64,000 bases of DNA from Psychrobacillus vulpis (GTDB lineage Bacteria > Bacillota > Bacilli > Bacillales_A > Planococcaceae). The notes below the pieces were generated by a model. The model saw nothing but the letters and a program-made list of their open reading frames with translations. It was not told the DNA's origin and did no database searches. Each line of letters begins with the position of its first letter. Position 1 is the first letter of the stretch. Shown here one piece after another: positions 1-8,270 of the stretch. The stretch spans positions 62,294 to 126,293 of the forward strand of contig NZ_VDGI01000004.1 in NCBI RefSeq assembly GCF_006861825.1, in the 5' to 3' direction. Position numbers and translations under genes: made by a program.

Positions 1-456
1 TTTAGCAATGAAAACGATTTGACCGACATGGTACGTAAAATGTGTAATACTACGGAAGACTGCTTCCATAACTGTATGAGGCTCATTTCGAATATATATA
101 GTTTGGAGTAAATGCTGTTCTTCTATTGAATCAATTGCTTGTAAGAACAACTTACACCCAGTTTCCCAAACTCGTAATAGCTCTTCGCGTGATTTAATAG
201 TATTCTCAAATTCACCATCTCGATCTCTGTCATGCTTTTCACCATCTGTTGTTAAAAAATCAGTCCAGCGTGAAATGAGGTTACCACTCAAATGTTTGAT
301 GATTATCGCAACACTGTTGGAGTGTTCATTCGGCGTCCAAAATAAGGCGTTATCTTCCATTTGAGCAATCGCTTTATCAGTATCACGGATCATTTCTTCT
401 ATTCTTTTCCTTGCAACTTGCACAAAATTCTCATGCAGCTTTGCAGATTCTAACAA
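1..456 (-). CDS. DUF1572 / DinB-like protein (3' end cut by window edge)
   Basis: Reading right to left, a continuous frame runs to the left edge. The translation contains 'KHLSGNLISRWTDFLTTDGEK', 'RDRDGEFE' and 'HFTYHVGQIVF', the pattern of the DUF1572 family, a four-helix DinB-like fold with metal-ligand histidines. Biochemical roles in this family are mostly unknown; some DinB-fold proteins are thiol transferases. A GGAG at about 466-469 is 9 nt from a TTG at 454-456 but abuts the in-frame ATG at 463-465, so TTG is the better start. The C-terminus lies outside the window. Confidence 0.8.
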   Translation of the reverse strand, partial: MLESAKLHENFVQVARKRIEEMIRDTDKAIAQMEDNALFWTPNEHSNSVAIIIKHLSGNLISRWTDFLTTDGEKHDRDRDGEFENTIKSREELLRVWETGCKLFLQAIDSIEEQHLLQTIYIRNEPHTVMEAVFRSITHFTYHVGQIVFIAK

Positions 457-702
457 TCTAATCATCTCCTATTTTTTACTTTTCACAAATATTCCAAAAA
501 TACCATCTACCTCATATTAAAACACTTCATTTTGAAATTGTATATTATATTGATTAGATTATAGTGTTAGTTACGTATCCGAGCTTAGATTAAGGGATTC
601 TTGTTTGGGACACCATCATCATGAGTGTCTCTATACTTTGCCAACTGGGGTTGTCCAATAAGCCTAATAAAAAAGAAAATCGTTGGAACGGCTCCCTTTC
701 CG

Positions 703-862
703 GAGGCCACTGAAAAAGTCACTTTTTTTCAAAAAATAAAAACGAAATCCCATAATTCCTTCACTTTTTAGGGTGTTTATGGGGACGTCATGCCAATTTT
801 GATACAAATATACTTCTCAAGTGGTGACTTTATTTTCTGAATTTTGGTTTTTCAGTGGCCTC
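703..862. mobile_element. MITE-like element, 160 bp, 15-bp TIRs
   Basis: GAGGCCACTGAAAAA at 703-717 is mirrored exactly at 848-862. The interior is AT-rich with no coding capacity. The flanking sequence CTCCCTTTCCG occurs at 692-702 and again at 860-870, which could be a target duplication or a remnant of the host repeat. The same termini bound the elements at 898-1136 and 21858-22087, but this interior is different, so it may be an internally deleted derivative of an insertion sequence using the same ends. Confidence 0.6.
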
Positions 863-897
863 CCTTTCCGCGGGCGTTGCCTCAACTTCCTCGCTTT

Positions 898-1136
898 GAG
901 GGCACTGAAAAAGTGTCATTCATATAAATTATCTATCAAATAGTCCTAAGAGAATTTAGCGCTTTGGCATTCGCCTTCCGCGGGCGAGCGACGAGCCTCC
1001 TCTACGCTTCGCTTCGTGTGGGGTCTCGTCTGTCTCGCTTTCCCACAGGAGTCTCATGCGTCGCGCGAAATTCTTAAAATGATATACAGCAAATAGTTCC
1101 TATAAAAATAATAATTTTGAGTTTTTCAGTGGCCTC
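898..1136. mobile_element. MITE-like element, about 240 bp, carrying a GC-rich palindrome
   Basis: The left end (GAGGGCACTGAAAAA, one base short of the usual terminus) and the right end TTTTTCAGTGGCCTC at 1122-1136 form terminal inverted repeats. Inside are AT-rich arms (AAGAGAATTTAGCGC and its approximate complement near 1060-1075) around a GC-rich palindromic core. The element at 21858-22087 is the same unit in the opposite orientation. Confidence 0.6.
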
Positions 1137-1361
1137 CCTCGCTTCGCTGCGGGGTCTTCGACTAACGCTATTCCCGCAGGAGTGTCGCCTTTTCCAACGA
1201 TTTTCTATAAATGAAAAAGTAGAGTGAGGAAATTGTTGATATTCCTCTCAACTTTTGTAGTTTTTAGACACGCCAATCACCCTCTTTTTATTTAGTCAAT
1301 TATAGGGACTTCTATAGTTCCCTCACGAGCAACAAAGAATGAAAGCGTTTGTCAGCAGTCA

Positions 1362-1397
1362 GAAAGCACTAAGCAACTCATTTTGCTTAGTGCTTTC
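1362..1397 (-). terminator. Hairpin downstream of metA
   Basis: GAAAGCACTAAGCAA and its complement form a 15-bp stem starting 4 nt after the metA stop codon. The following bases on the minus strand are not U-rich, so it may act as an RNA 3'-end stabiliser rather than a strong intrinsic terminator. Confidence 0.45.
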
Positions 1398-1400
1398 AAA

Positions 1401-2309
1401 TTATTCCCATTCAAAAGGTGTTTCCTGATAAACATAGTAGTTCAACCAATTTGAAAATAATAAATGCGTATGAGAGCGCCATGTATTTAAAGGTGGTTTA
1501 GACGGATCATTATTTGGAAAATAGTTTTCAGGTACTTCTATATTAATTCCTTTATTTATATCTCGAGAATATTCTTCTGCAAGTGTTGTTGCATCGTATT
1601 CTAGATGTCCAGTTATCATAATATGCTTTTCATCTTTTGATATGACGAGAAAAACCCCTGCGTCAACTGAAGTGGAAAGTAGATGTAAGCGTGAATCATT
1701 TTGAATTTTTTCGATAGAAACAGATGTATAGCGCGAAACAGGTGCATGAAATTCATCATTAAATCCTCGAACTAAATTGAGTGTATGATCAGACAATTGG
1801 TGGATATACACTCCTGAACATTTTTTAGGCAGTTCGTATTTATCAATTCCATAATGATGGTATAAAGCTGCTTGTGCCCCCCAACAAATATGAAGGACTG
1901 ATGTTACATTTGTTTTTGTCCAGTCCATAATTTCCGCTATTTCATCCCAATAATTCACATCTTCAAATCGTAAATGCTCTATAGGAGCTCCTGTAATTAT
2001 CATTCCATCATATTTTCGTCGCTTTATGTCCTCAAACGTAGTATAAAACGTATCTAGATGCGTCTTACTGACATTTTTAGATTCATGTGAAGCAGTGTTC
2101 AAGAACGTTACATTTACTTGCAGCGGCGTATTCCCTAGTAATCTAAGTAACTGAAGTTCTGTTTTTTCTTTTTCTGGCATCAGATTTAAAATAACTATAT
2201 TTAATGGACGTATATCCTGTGTAAACGCACGCTCTTCATCCATCACAAATATTTTCTCTTCTCTTAATAACTTTCCAGCTGGTAAATGCTTTGGAATATT
2301 AATTGGCAT
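1401..2309 (-). CDS. metA: Homoserine O-acetyltransferase, MetA type
   Basis: Catalyses acylation of homoserine, the first committed step of methionine synthesis, in the cytoplasm. The 302-residue protein has the usual length and carries the catalytic Cys142 in '[13 protein letters not shown]', with His235 and Glu237 in '[10 protein letters not shown]'. Residue 111, in 'TGAPIEHL', is Glu; in this fold Glu111 is associated with acetyl-CoA use and Gly111 (as in E. coli) with succinyl-CoA, so acetyl-homoserine is the predicted product. An upstream SAM-I riboswitch should repress it when S-adenosylmethionine is plentiful. It is monocistronic as far as can be seen. Confidence 0.95.
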   Translation of the reverse strand: MPINIPKHLPAGKLLREEKIFVMDEERAFTQDIRPLNIVILNLMPEKEKTELQLLRLLGNTPLQVNVTFLNTASHESKNVSKTHLDTFYTTFEDIKRRKYDGMIITGAPIEHLRFEDVNYWDEIAEIMDWTKTNVTSVLHICWGAQAALYHHYGIDKYELPKKCSGVYIHQLSDHTLNLVRGFNDEFHAPVSRYTSVSIEKIQNDSRLHLLSTSVDAGVFLVISKDEKHIMITGHLEYDATTLAEEYSRDINKGINIEVPENYFPNNDPSKPPLNTWRSHTHLLFSNWLNYYVYQETPFEWE

Positions 2310-2344
2310 TCATTTCTCTCCCCTTTTCCCTTTGAAAATAATAC

Positions 2345-2510
2345 AAAAAAACCCTCTTTTCTCAAAGATAAGAAAAGAGGGTCCATGATTAGATCTCCGT
2401 TCTTATCTCTCAAGACAAATATAGTCTTGTAGGATTTAGCACCTTTCTGATGATTCAGAGGTTGCTGAAGCTTCAAAGGGCCATATCCCTCGGCTTCTCT
2501 TGATAAGAGT
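2345..2510 (-). promoter_or_regulatory. SAM-I (S-box) riboswitch with terminator, leader of metA
   Basis: On the minus strand the leader begins with CTTATCAAGAGAAGC, followed by GAGGGATATGGCCC, GAAGCTTCAGCAACC and AAGGTGCTAAATCC, and closes with GAGAGATAAG near 2401, which is the SAM-I aptamer order. A 14-bp terminator stem (2351-2382) followed by a U-run (2345-2350) forms the expression platform. SAM binding should stabilise the terminator and stop metA transcription. Confidence 0.93.
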
Positions 2511-2608
2511 ATTAAATATGAATAATTTGAAATTGTAACAATATATAAATAGTATCATTCAAATAATATATATGCAATTCAGTACAATTACACTAACTAC
2601 TTATTATT

Positions 2609-4609
2609 TTATACATGAAAACGATTAACTGCTGTAGAGAGCTTCTCACTCAACTCTGTTAATGTTTCGGATGCTTTAGCAACTGATTGAATTGCCCGCA
2701 ATTGTTCATCTGAGGAAGCACTCACTTCTTCACATGCTGCTGCCGTCTGTTGAGAAGTCGCTGCCATCATTTGAATGGTTTCCACTACTTGTTCTTTGTA
2801 TTTCGAAACTTGTTGAATTTCATTAGAAACTTCATCAATGGAATTTTGCATAGTTGCCATTAACGAAGAAATTTTCCCAAATGTCACTTCTGTATCAGAT
2901 ACGACCGTACCTTGCAAACGGAATGTTTCCCTTGTTTCTTTCATTTGTTTAGTTACATGAATAGACTCGAACTGTAATTCTGTTATTGTCTTTTTCACTT
3001 GTTCAGTTGCATTTGCTGATTGTTCGGCTAACTTTCTAACTTCATCTGCGACAACGGCGAAACCTTTACCATGTTCTCCTGCTCTTGCTGCTTCTATACT
3101 TGCATTCAGTGCAAGTAAATTCGTTTGTGCAGAAATTTCCATTATCGTTTCCATAACTCCGCCAATCGCTTTTACTTTTTGTTCTAAAGTTTCGATAACT
3201 GCAGACATGGATTTCAAATTTGTTTCCCAATTATGGAATGATGATTTTAGTTCTCGCATTTGGTTTTGACCACTTGCATTCATTTCATTAGCTTCTATAG
3301 CAATTTCATTCATCGAAACTGATTTTTCAGTGATCGAATTTATTTGATCACTTAACTGCGATGAATTATCTGTTACTATTTCTGCGTCTTCCGCTGATTT
3401 TGAGGCACCTTCTGCAATCTCACTTACAGCAAGAGCTACTTCCTCGGAAGATGCATTCGTTTCTTCTGCAACAGCACTTAAACTTTCTGAGCTGGCTTGC
3501 ACATTATTTGCTGAATCTTTTACTACTTTAATAATTTTATTCATATTTTCTGTCATTTTATTGAAATTAAAGGCTAGCTGACCAATTTCATCTTTCGTCT
3601 GAACATTTGCATGAACGGTTAAATCACCATCTGCCACTAAATCCATTAATTGTTTTAGTTGATCAACTGGTTTTAACATATATGTGATAGAGAAATACAA
3701 CACAATACACATAAACAATAGCATTAGTGCTGTTAAAATAATAATTATATTTCTAATACTATCTGCTGTCTGGTTTATGTTCTTTTGATCATACACAGTT
3801 CCAATTTTCCATTCCAATCCTGGAATTGTTGTAAATACTGTAACATTTGAAATACTTTCCGTAATATTTCGTACTACACCAGAAGAACTTGCAAGCATTT
3901 CAGGCACATAACCATAATCGGATAGGTCTTCTCCAAATTTTGTCGGATGGACAATTGCTGTTCCATCATTTTCAATAATAATTGGATAACCTTCAAACCC
4001 TAGCTCATTTGAAGAAAGTTTATCTGTAAGTTTTGATAATAAAATATCAATACCTAGTACACCGACTACTTTCCCATTATCAAGAACTGCCTTTGCACCT
4101 GATATTGCATATTCTCCAGTTGCTGAATCTACATAAGGCTTTGACCATGTGAATTTTTCAGGGTTTCCTGTAGCAACTTTATACCAATCTCTTGAGGTTG
4201 GATCAAAGTCAGAACCAAGATCTACTTCCGGTAAAATTTCAAGATGCTTATTTGGTAATGCATAATATATAGAAGATGCAGCATCAAACAAAGTTAAAAA
4301 CTCGGATAGTTTACTATCTAATTGTTTTTCAAGTCTTATTGCTGTAACTGTATCTGGTGAATTTTTTTCATCCATATATTCGATAATCTCACGAGTAGAA
4401 GACATTTGCATAATACCTTTTTCGTAAGAACTTAGGTAATTTTCTATCGAAGAAGACATTTCCTTTACAAGAACATGACTTTGATCAATTAAGCTTTCTT
4501 CCGTTTTATTACTAATCGTATACGTGCTAATAACATTCAATACTACTAACCCAACAACAATTAGCGTAAATACTGTACTAATAATTTTCCATTTAATAGA
4601 TTTCTTCAT
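2609..4609 (-). CDS. Methyl-accepting chemotaxis protein with extracellular Cache domain
   Basis: A transmembrane chemoreceptor of 666 residues, similar in length to B. subtilis McpA/TlpA-class receptors. Order: N-terminal membrane helix (about 9-31), extracellular double-Cache domain (about 40-275, with '[11 protein letters not shown]' and 'GVLGIDI'), second membrane helix (about 290-312), HAMP, then the cytoplasmic signalling coiled coil whose tip includes '[20 protein letters not shown]'. I start it at the ATG at 4607-4609; the upstream in-frame ATG at 4643-4645 lacks an obvious SD. The ligand cannot be read from the sequence; amino acids are common ligands of this Cache type. Confidence 0.93.
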   Translation of the reverse strand: MKKSIKWKIISTVFTLIVVGLVVLNVISTYTISNKTEESLIDQSHVLVKEMSSSIENYLSSYEKGIMQMSSTREIIEYMDEKNSPDTVTAIRLEKQLDSKLSEFLTLFDAASSIYYALPNKHLEILPEVDLGSDFDPTSRDWYKVATGNPEKFTWSKPYVDSATGEYAISGAKAVLDNGKVVGVLGIDILLSKLTDKLSSNELGFEGYPIIIENDGTAIVHPTKFGEDLSDYGYVPEMLASSSGVVRNITESISNVTVFTTIPGLEWKIGTVYDQKNINQTADSIRNIIIILTALMLLFMCIVLYFSITYMLKPVDQLKQLMDLVADGDLTVHANVQTKDEIGQLAFNFNKMTENMNKIIKVVKDSANNVQASSESLSAVAEETNASSEEVALAVSEIAEGASKSAEDAEIVTDNSSQLSDQINSITEKSVSMNEIAIEANEMNASGQNQMRELKSSFHNWETNLKSMSAVIETLEQKVKAIGGVMETIMEISAQTNLLALNASIEAARAGEHGKGFAVVADEVRKLAEQSANATEQVKKTITELQFESIHVTKQMKETRETFRLQGTVVSDTEVTFGKISSLMATMQNSIDEVSNEIQQVSKYKEQVVETIQMMAATSQQTAAACEEVSASSDEQLRAIQSVAKASETLTELSEKLSTAVNRFHV

Positions 4610-4767
4610 CTCGCATCTTCTCTCTCTTATTAGATATTTCATCAAAGATACTATCTTATCAATAGTAATTCAATAGACTAAATTCCTAACAAAAACTATT
4701 TCAGAGAGATAAATAAGTACATTAGCATTACTTTTTGAACGGAAAAATGGTAAATATATAGTTATAT

Positions 4768-5295
4768 TTACTTATTATTGAAATACTTTTCAATTTCATA
4801 CCAATTATTCAATCTAAAATAACGTGTTTCTTGCATATTATGTGGAGCTGTAAAAAGTATTCCTTTCCCTTTAAACGTTTCTAAATTTTCAGGTGTATCA
4901 TCGATTAAATAATCTGCACGAATGATGCTTTTGTCACCACAAAATACAAAATTCTTTTCATTTAAAAAATCGTAGTTCTTTTTAAGCCACTTATACTTTG
5001 GCGCTAACGAGGACGGGAAATCCATAGCGGCAGTTACAATAAATATTTCATACTGAGAACTTAACTTTTTAATAACTTGTTGACTGTCTTTCACAACTTC
5101 TAAGCTTAGAAAAAAAGATTCTAAGCTTAGATATTCATTCACTTTTCTTTCAAATCTCTTGTCTAACTCAACAAGTTTCTTCCCATGTAAATCATTTACA
5201 GAATAATTTATATTAAACTCATTATTAAATAACTGTATACACTTAGTACTAAATTGGCTTATTACTTCGTCCATATCTATTGCTATTCGTTTCAA
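4768..5295 (-). CDS. HAD-family 5'(3')-deoxyribonucleotidase-like phosphatase
   Basis: A 175-residue single-domain HAD protein. The nucleophile motif is 'IDMDEVI' at the N-terminus (Asp7, Asp9), the middle has 'IVTAAMD', and the metal-binding end is 'YLIDDTPENL'. This matches the NT5C/YorS-like nucleotidase group, which dephosphorylates (deoxy)nucleoside monophosphates. It starts at TTG 5293-5295 behind an AAGGGG box. It lies just upstream of the ABC-F gene's 3' end but has no clear functional link to it. Confidence 0.8.
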   Translation of the reverse strand: MKRIAIDMDEVISQFSTKCIQLFNNEFNINYSVNDLHGKKLVELDKRFERKVNEYLSLESFFLSLEVVKDSQQVIKKLSSQYEIFIVTAAMDFPSSLAPKYKWLKKNYDFLNEKNFVFCGDKSIIRADYLIDDTPENLETFKGKGILFTAPHNMQETRYFRLNNWYEIEKYFNNK

Positions 5296-5326
5296 AACCT
5301 TACCCCTTTATTTATTGTACGTCATC

Positions 5327-7198
5327 TTATTGAGTATCCATCCATTGCTCTAGATAATTCTCTAATTCTATCTCTTTAGATTTTTTCAAACTAAGCAACT
5401 CTTCGTACTTTTTCCAATCACTTTCTACATCTATTTGCTTGTCTAAAACAGCAATTTCTTCTTCGAGTAAAGCAATTATCACTTCCAATGGTTGCGTTTT
5501 AGGCAACTTTGTTTTCACTATCTTTTCCTTTTCTTTATCCTTACATTCAACTGAAATTGAGACAGTTTGATTTAACTGTCGCTCTTCCCATTTCGCACGT
5601 GCCCATTCATATGGGCCCTCAAAAGTTAATAATTCACCTTGATCTAGCCAAGCTGTTCTTGGAAACAATTTATTTAAAAAGTAACGATCGTGCGAAACTG
5701 CTAGGATCGTTCCTTTAAATTCTTCCAATGCATCTTCAAGTACTTCTCTTGAATCAATATCTAAATGATTGGTCGGTTCATCTAACATCAGTAAATTTAT
5801 ATCTTGATGCATAAGTTGGGCTAGACGAAGACGCATCTTTTCTCCCCCACTTAAATCACCAACTCGTTTGAACACATCCGGTCCGTAAAACATAAATTTC
5901 GCAAGAATATGTCTTGCGTCACCTTCGAAAACATTTACTTCGCTTCTAAATACATCGATTAATCGTGCTTTCGGATCGCTCACTTCGAAATGCTGAGATA
6001 AAAACCCCACTCGGACATTACTGCCAAGTCTTGCTATTCCCGAATCTACTTGTATCTCTTTGCGCAGTATTTTTAATATCGTAGACTTTCCAGTGCCATT
6101 TCGCCCAACGATAGCAATCCGATCCTTCCAGAATACATTTAATTTTGCATTTTGAAGCAACACTTTCGTATCGAATGCTTTATATACTTCGTCCATAATC
6201 ACAACTTCTTTTCCACTTCTTGGTGCGGCCTCAAATGATAAGTTCATTTTCTTTGGATCCATTAATGGTTTTTTTACTTTTTCCATTCGTTCCAATGCTC
6301 TTTCCATATTTCGTGCTTGGCGATGAAGACCAGCATTAGGTGGAACCGCTTCATTTGCCCATTGTTTAAGTCTTTTTATAGCTTCCTTCATTTTTTTTAT
6401 CTTTTTTTGTTGTTCCTCGTATTGCTGAAACTCACGTATTAATCTCTCTTCTTTCTCTGTAATGAATGCAGAATAATTCCCATGATATAAGGTGAGTTCT
6501 CCCTCTTCTAGATCTGCTACTTTCATAACAACTTGGTCTAAAAAGTATCTATCGTGAGAAATGATTACAACCGTACCAGGGTAAGAAACCAAATATTGCT
6601 CTAACCATTCTACTGCAAATAAATCTAAATGATTTGTTGGTTCATCCAGAAGTAACAGATCAGGTTTAGTTAACAATAGCTTACCAAGCATGATTTTCGT
6701 TTGTTCTCCTCCACTTAAGCTCGAAAATGGTTGAAGTACAAAATTACCTAATTGTAATCCTTGAATTACTTTTTCAATTTCCGAATCCATTGTATATCCA
6801 TCTCGATTCGAAAATTCTTCCTGAACGTCACCATAAAGCAGTAATAGTTTTTCCATCTCTTCAGGTGCTACAGATGAAAGTTTATTTTCTAGTAATTGCA
6901 TCTTTTCTTTTAGAACTATTAACTCCTCGAAAGCACTTATTAATACGTCATAACCAGTTGTATTATCTGTGTAGACAGGAATTTGTGCTAAATAACCAAT
7001 TTTCGTTCCTCTTTTGAAGTGAATACTTCCTTTATCTGGCGATTCTATTCCCGCAAGCAGAGTAAATAATGTCGTTTTTCCACTTCCGTTTCTTCCGACG
7101 ACACCTAATTTATCCCCTGTTTTAATTGCTAAAGATAAATCTTCAAAGATTGTGTTTCCTCCAAGCATTTTGCTTATTTCTTGTATTGTACAAATCAT
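5327..7198 (-). CDS. ABC-F family ATPase, possible ribosome-protection or translation factor
   Basis: Two ABC domains in one 623-residue chain with no membrane segments define the ABC-F class, which acts on ribosomes. Domain 1 has 'GRNGSGKTT', 'LSGGEQTKIMLGKL' and 'LLLLDEPTNHLDL'; domain 2 has 'GRNGTGKST', 'LSGGEKMRLRLAQLM' and 'LLMLDEPTNHLDI'. The linker between them is basic and helical ('LHRQARNMERALERM'), and a coiled-coil tail occupies about the last 60 residues. The leader contains a short ORF and an intrinsic terminator, an arrangement known from inducible antibiotic-resistance ABC-F genes such as vmlR, so drug-dependent induction is plausible. Drug specificity cannot be told. Confidence 0.9.
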   Translation of the reverse strand: MICTIQEISKMLGGNTIFEDLSLAIKTGDKLGVVGRNGSGKTTLFTLLAGIESPDKGSIHFKRGTKIGYLAQIPVYTDNTTGYDVLISAFEELIVLKEKMQLLENKLSSVAPEEMEKLLLLYGDVQEEFSNRDGYTMDSEIEKVIQGLQLGNFVLQPFSSLSGGEQTKIMLGKLLLTKPDLLLLDEPTNHLDLFAVEWLEQYLVSYPGTVVIISHDRYFLDQVVMKVADLEEGELTLYHGNYSAFITEKEERLIREFQQYEEQQKKIKKMKEAIKRLKQWANEAVPPNAGLHRQARNMERALERMEKVKKPLMDPKKMNLSFEAAPRSGKEVVIMDEVYKAFDTKVLLQNAKLNVFWKDRIAIVGRNGTGKSTILKILRKEIQVDSGIARLGSNVRVGFLSQHFEVSDPKARLIDVFRSEVNVFEGDARHILAKFMFYGPDVFKRVGDLSGGEKMRLRLAQLMHQDINLLMLDEPTNHLDIDSREVLEDALEEFKGTILAVSHDRYFLNKLFPRTAWLDQGELLTFEGPYEWARAKWEERQLNQTVSISVECKDKEKEKIVKTKLPKTQPLEVIIALLEEEIAVLDKQIDVESDWKKYEELLSLKKSKEIELENYLEQWMDTQ

Positions 7199-7251
7199 TA
7201 AATTCGCTTCCTCTCGAATAAGTAATTAGCTGGAAGCATTTTTCTGCATAG

Positions 7252-7282
7252 AAAAAAGACTGCCTGAAAAGCAGTCTTTTCC
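7252..7282 (-). terminator. Intrinsic terminator/attenuator in the ABC-F leader
   Basis: A 10-bp stem (AAAAGACTGC at 7271-7280 on the minus strand with its complement at 7254-7263), a 7-nt loop and a U-run lie between the short leader ORF and the ABC-F start, 54 nt before the ATG. Because it precedes rather than follows the gene, it is better read as an attenuator than as the terminator of an upstream gene. Confidence 0.7.
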
Positions 7283-7314
7283 ATAAAAAATATGGTTCAG
7301 AAAGAATGACTTTA

Positions 7315-7446
7315 TCAGCTGTGAAATTCATGAAATTTACTAAAAATGGACAGACTAATCCCGTTGTTAGAAATTTCATGAGTAATAGCACAAGATGTGG
7401 ATAAAAATTCCAATATAAATCCATGTGCATTCACAGTGTTTTTCAT
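7315..7446 (-). CDS. 43-codon leader ORF upstream of the ABC-F gene
   Basis: A near-ideal SD (GGAGGTGAGG, 7452-7461) precedes ATG 7444-7446; the frame runs 43 codons and contains 'NNGISLSIFSKFHEFHS' at its end. A perfect 10-bp inverted repeat (CATGAAATTT, 7371-7380, with 7329-7338) lies inside the reading frame. The loop of that hairpin contains AGTCTGTCC (7348-7356), which can pair imperfectly with the 5' arm of the downstream terminator. That gives the parts needed for ribosome-stalling attenuation. I recognise no protein family. It is more likely regulatory than a functional protein. Confidence 0.6.
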   Translation of the reverse strand: MKNTVNAHGFILEFLSTSCAITHEISNNGISLSIFSKFHEFHS

Positions 7447-7480
7447 TCTTTCCTCACCTCCGTTCATATAAGATAAAATC

Positions 7481-7509
7481 ATTTTATCATAAAAATTCGA
7501 ACAATTCAA
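7481..7509 (-). promoter_or_regulatory. SigA-type promoter of the leader ORF and ABC-F gene
   Basis: TTGAAT (7504-7509), a 17-bp spacer and TAAAAT (7481-7486) on the minus strand; the SD of the 43-codon ORF follows about 20 nt downstream. Confidence 0.65.
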
Positions 7510-7521
7510 TCGATTATTTCA

Positions 7522-7743
7522 TTAAGGTTTTTGAAAAGTTGGATCTTCAATTGTTCCACCAGTTCTTGGAATTCCCATATCATTTTCTTCATTCACTTCT
7601 TCGTTTCCCGTGTTTGGAATGTCATCAGATTGACTATCTATTTGGGTTTCTGGGTTCGCTGGAGCATTTGACTCTCTCGTAGAACCACAAGCAGAAAGAC
7701 TAAAAATTGTAAAAACAATCATAACTACAAAGATTTTCCGCAT
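7522..7743 (-). CDS. Small secreted lipoprotein
   Basis: 73 residues: a lipoprotein signal peptide with lipobox 'LSAC' (Cys19) followed by an acidic, low-complexity tail rich in Asn, Glu and Pro. It should be anchored to the outer face of the membrane after lipidation. AAGGAG precedes the ATG. No conserved domain is visible, and the tail may be a disordered spacer. Neighbours give no hint of function. Confidence 0.7.
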   Translation of the reverse strand: MRKIFVVMIVFTIFSLSACGSTRESNAPANPETQIDSQSDDIPNTGNEEVNEENDMGIPRTGGTIEDPTFQKP

Positions 7744-7802
7744 ACTATCACTCCTTCATTTTTCTTAGAATGCTCCATTGTTTTTTGTTTATGCTAATAC
7801 AA

Positions 7803-7832
7803 AAAACTCCCATACACTTGTATAGGAGTTTT
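7803..7832 (-). terminator. Intrinsic terminator of the 7870-8265 gene
   Basis: AAAACTCC...AGGAGTTTT stem with an inner ATACA/TGTAT extension, with a U-run on the minus strand; about 37 nt after the stop codon. Confidence 0.75.
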
Positions 7833-7869
7833 CAGAATTGTATTTAATTTGTGTGTCTGCCTGGTACAA

Positions 7870-8265
7870 CTATTCTTCGATGTCAAAGTAAATTTCGTCT
7901 TCGTCATTGAATTCTGAACCATCTGCGAATAATACCGTTGTACGTAAAATGAGATTAGTTACTTCGGCATTTTCCTCAGGTAGCCATCTTTCATCTGGCA
8001 TAATTTCAAATGGAATCATTTGCATATCTTTTGAAGCAGCAGCTCCGACTAGTTCGACGGAATGCTTAGAAACAATTTTCGAAATTTCTCCATTTATCAA
8101 TTTAAATACTTCAAGTTTAATGTTTTCTACTAGTTCATCGCCATGTACGCCATCGATATAGATGGTACCAGATAAATTAATACCGTGTTCAATATATGGA
8201 TGGTCCACAACTGTTTCAATTTTTACTGATTGTACTTGTATGGAAGACTCAAACTTCTTCACCAT
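7870..8265 (-). CDS. Conserved hypothetical protein, possible Spo0M/arrestin-like beta protein
   Basis: 131 residues with no signal peptide. The N-terminal half alternates beta-like segments ('VKIETVVDHPYIEHGINLSG', 'GTIYIDGVHGDEL'), reminiscent of the arrestin-like N-domain of sporulation protein Spo0M, but at roughly half its length. That link is weak and inferred from pattern only. The SD (AAGGTGG) overlaps the stop codon of the AI-2E family gene just upstream, so the two are probably co-transcribed and translationally coupled. Confidence 0.6.
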   Translation of the reverse strand: MVKKFESSIQVQSVKIETVVDHPYIEHGINLSGTIYIDGVHGDELVENIKLEVFKLINGEISKIVSKHSVELVGAAASKDMQMIPFEIMPDERWLPEENAEVTNLILRTTVLFADGSEFNDEDEIYFDIEE

Positions 8266-8270
8266 TCATC

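Larger units (their letters stand above)
675..1205. repeat. Nested GC-rich palindromic repeat with 14-bp locus-specific inverted ends
   Basis: The stretch 457-1400 has no gene. Its core is a repeat bounded by a perfect 14-bp inverted repeat, GAAAATCGTTGGAA at 675-688 and its complement at 1192-1205. Between these lie pieces of a GC-rich palindromic element (CTTTCCGCGGGC at about 865-876; GGGGTCTTCG and TTCCCGCAGGAGT at about 1151-1184) interrupted by two elements ending in GGCCACTGAAAAA. Related GC-rich elements occur at 11200-11372, 21792-22141, 29980-30605 and 49534-50038. Function is unknown; no ORF fits it. Confidence 0.75.

Noticed and set aside
2264-2476. 70-codon minus-strand ORF upstream of metA
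   Set aside because: It runs through the SAM-I riboswitch and its terminator; the RNA structure explains the sequence better than a protein.
4610-4645. Twelve-codon N-terminal extension of the first chemoreceptor
   Set aside because: No SD before the first ATG, and the extension precedes the normal short cytoplasmic start of the receptor.
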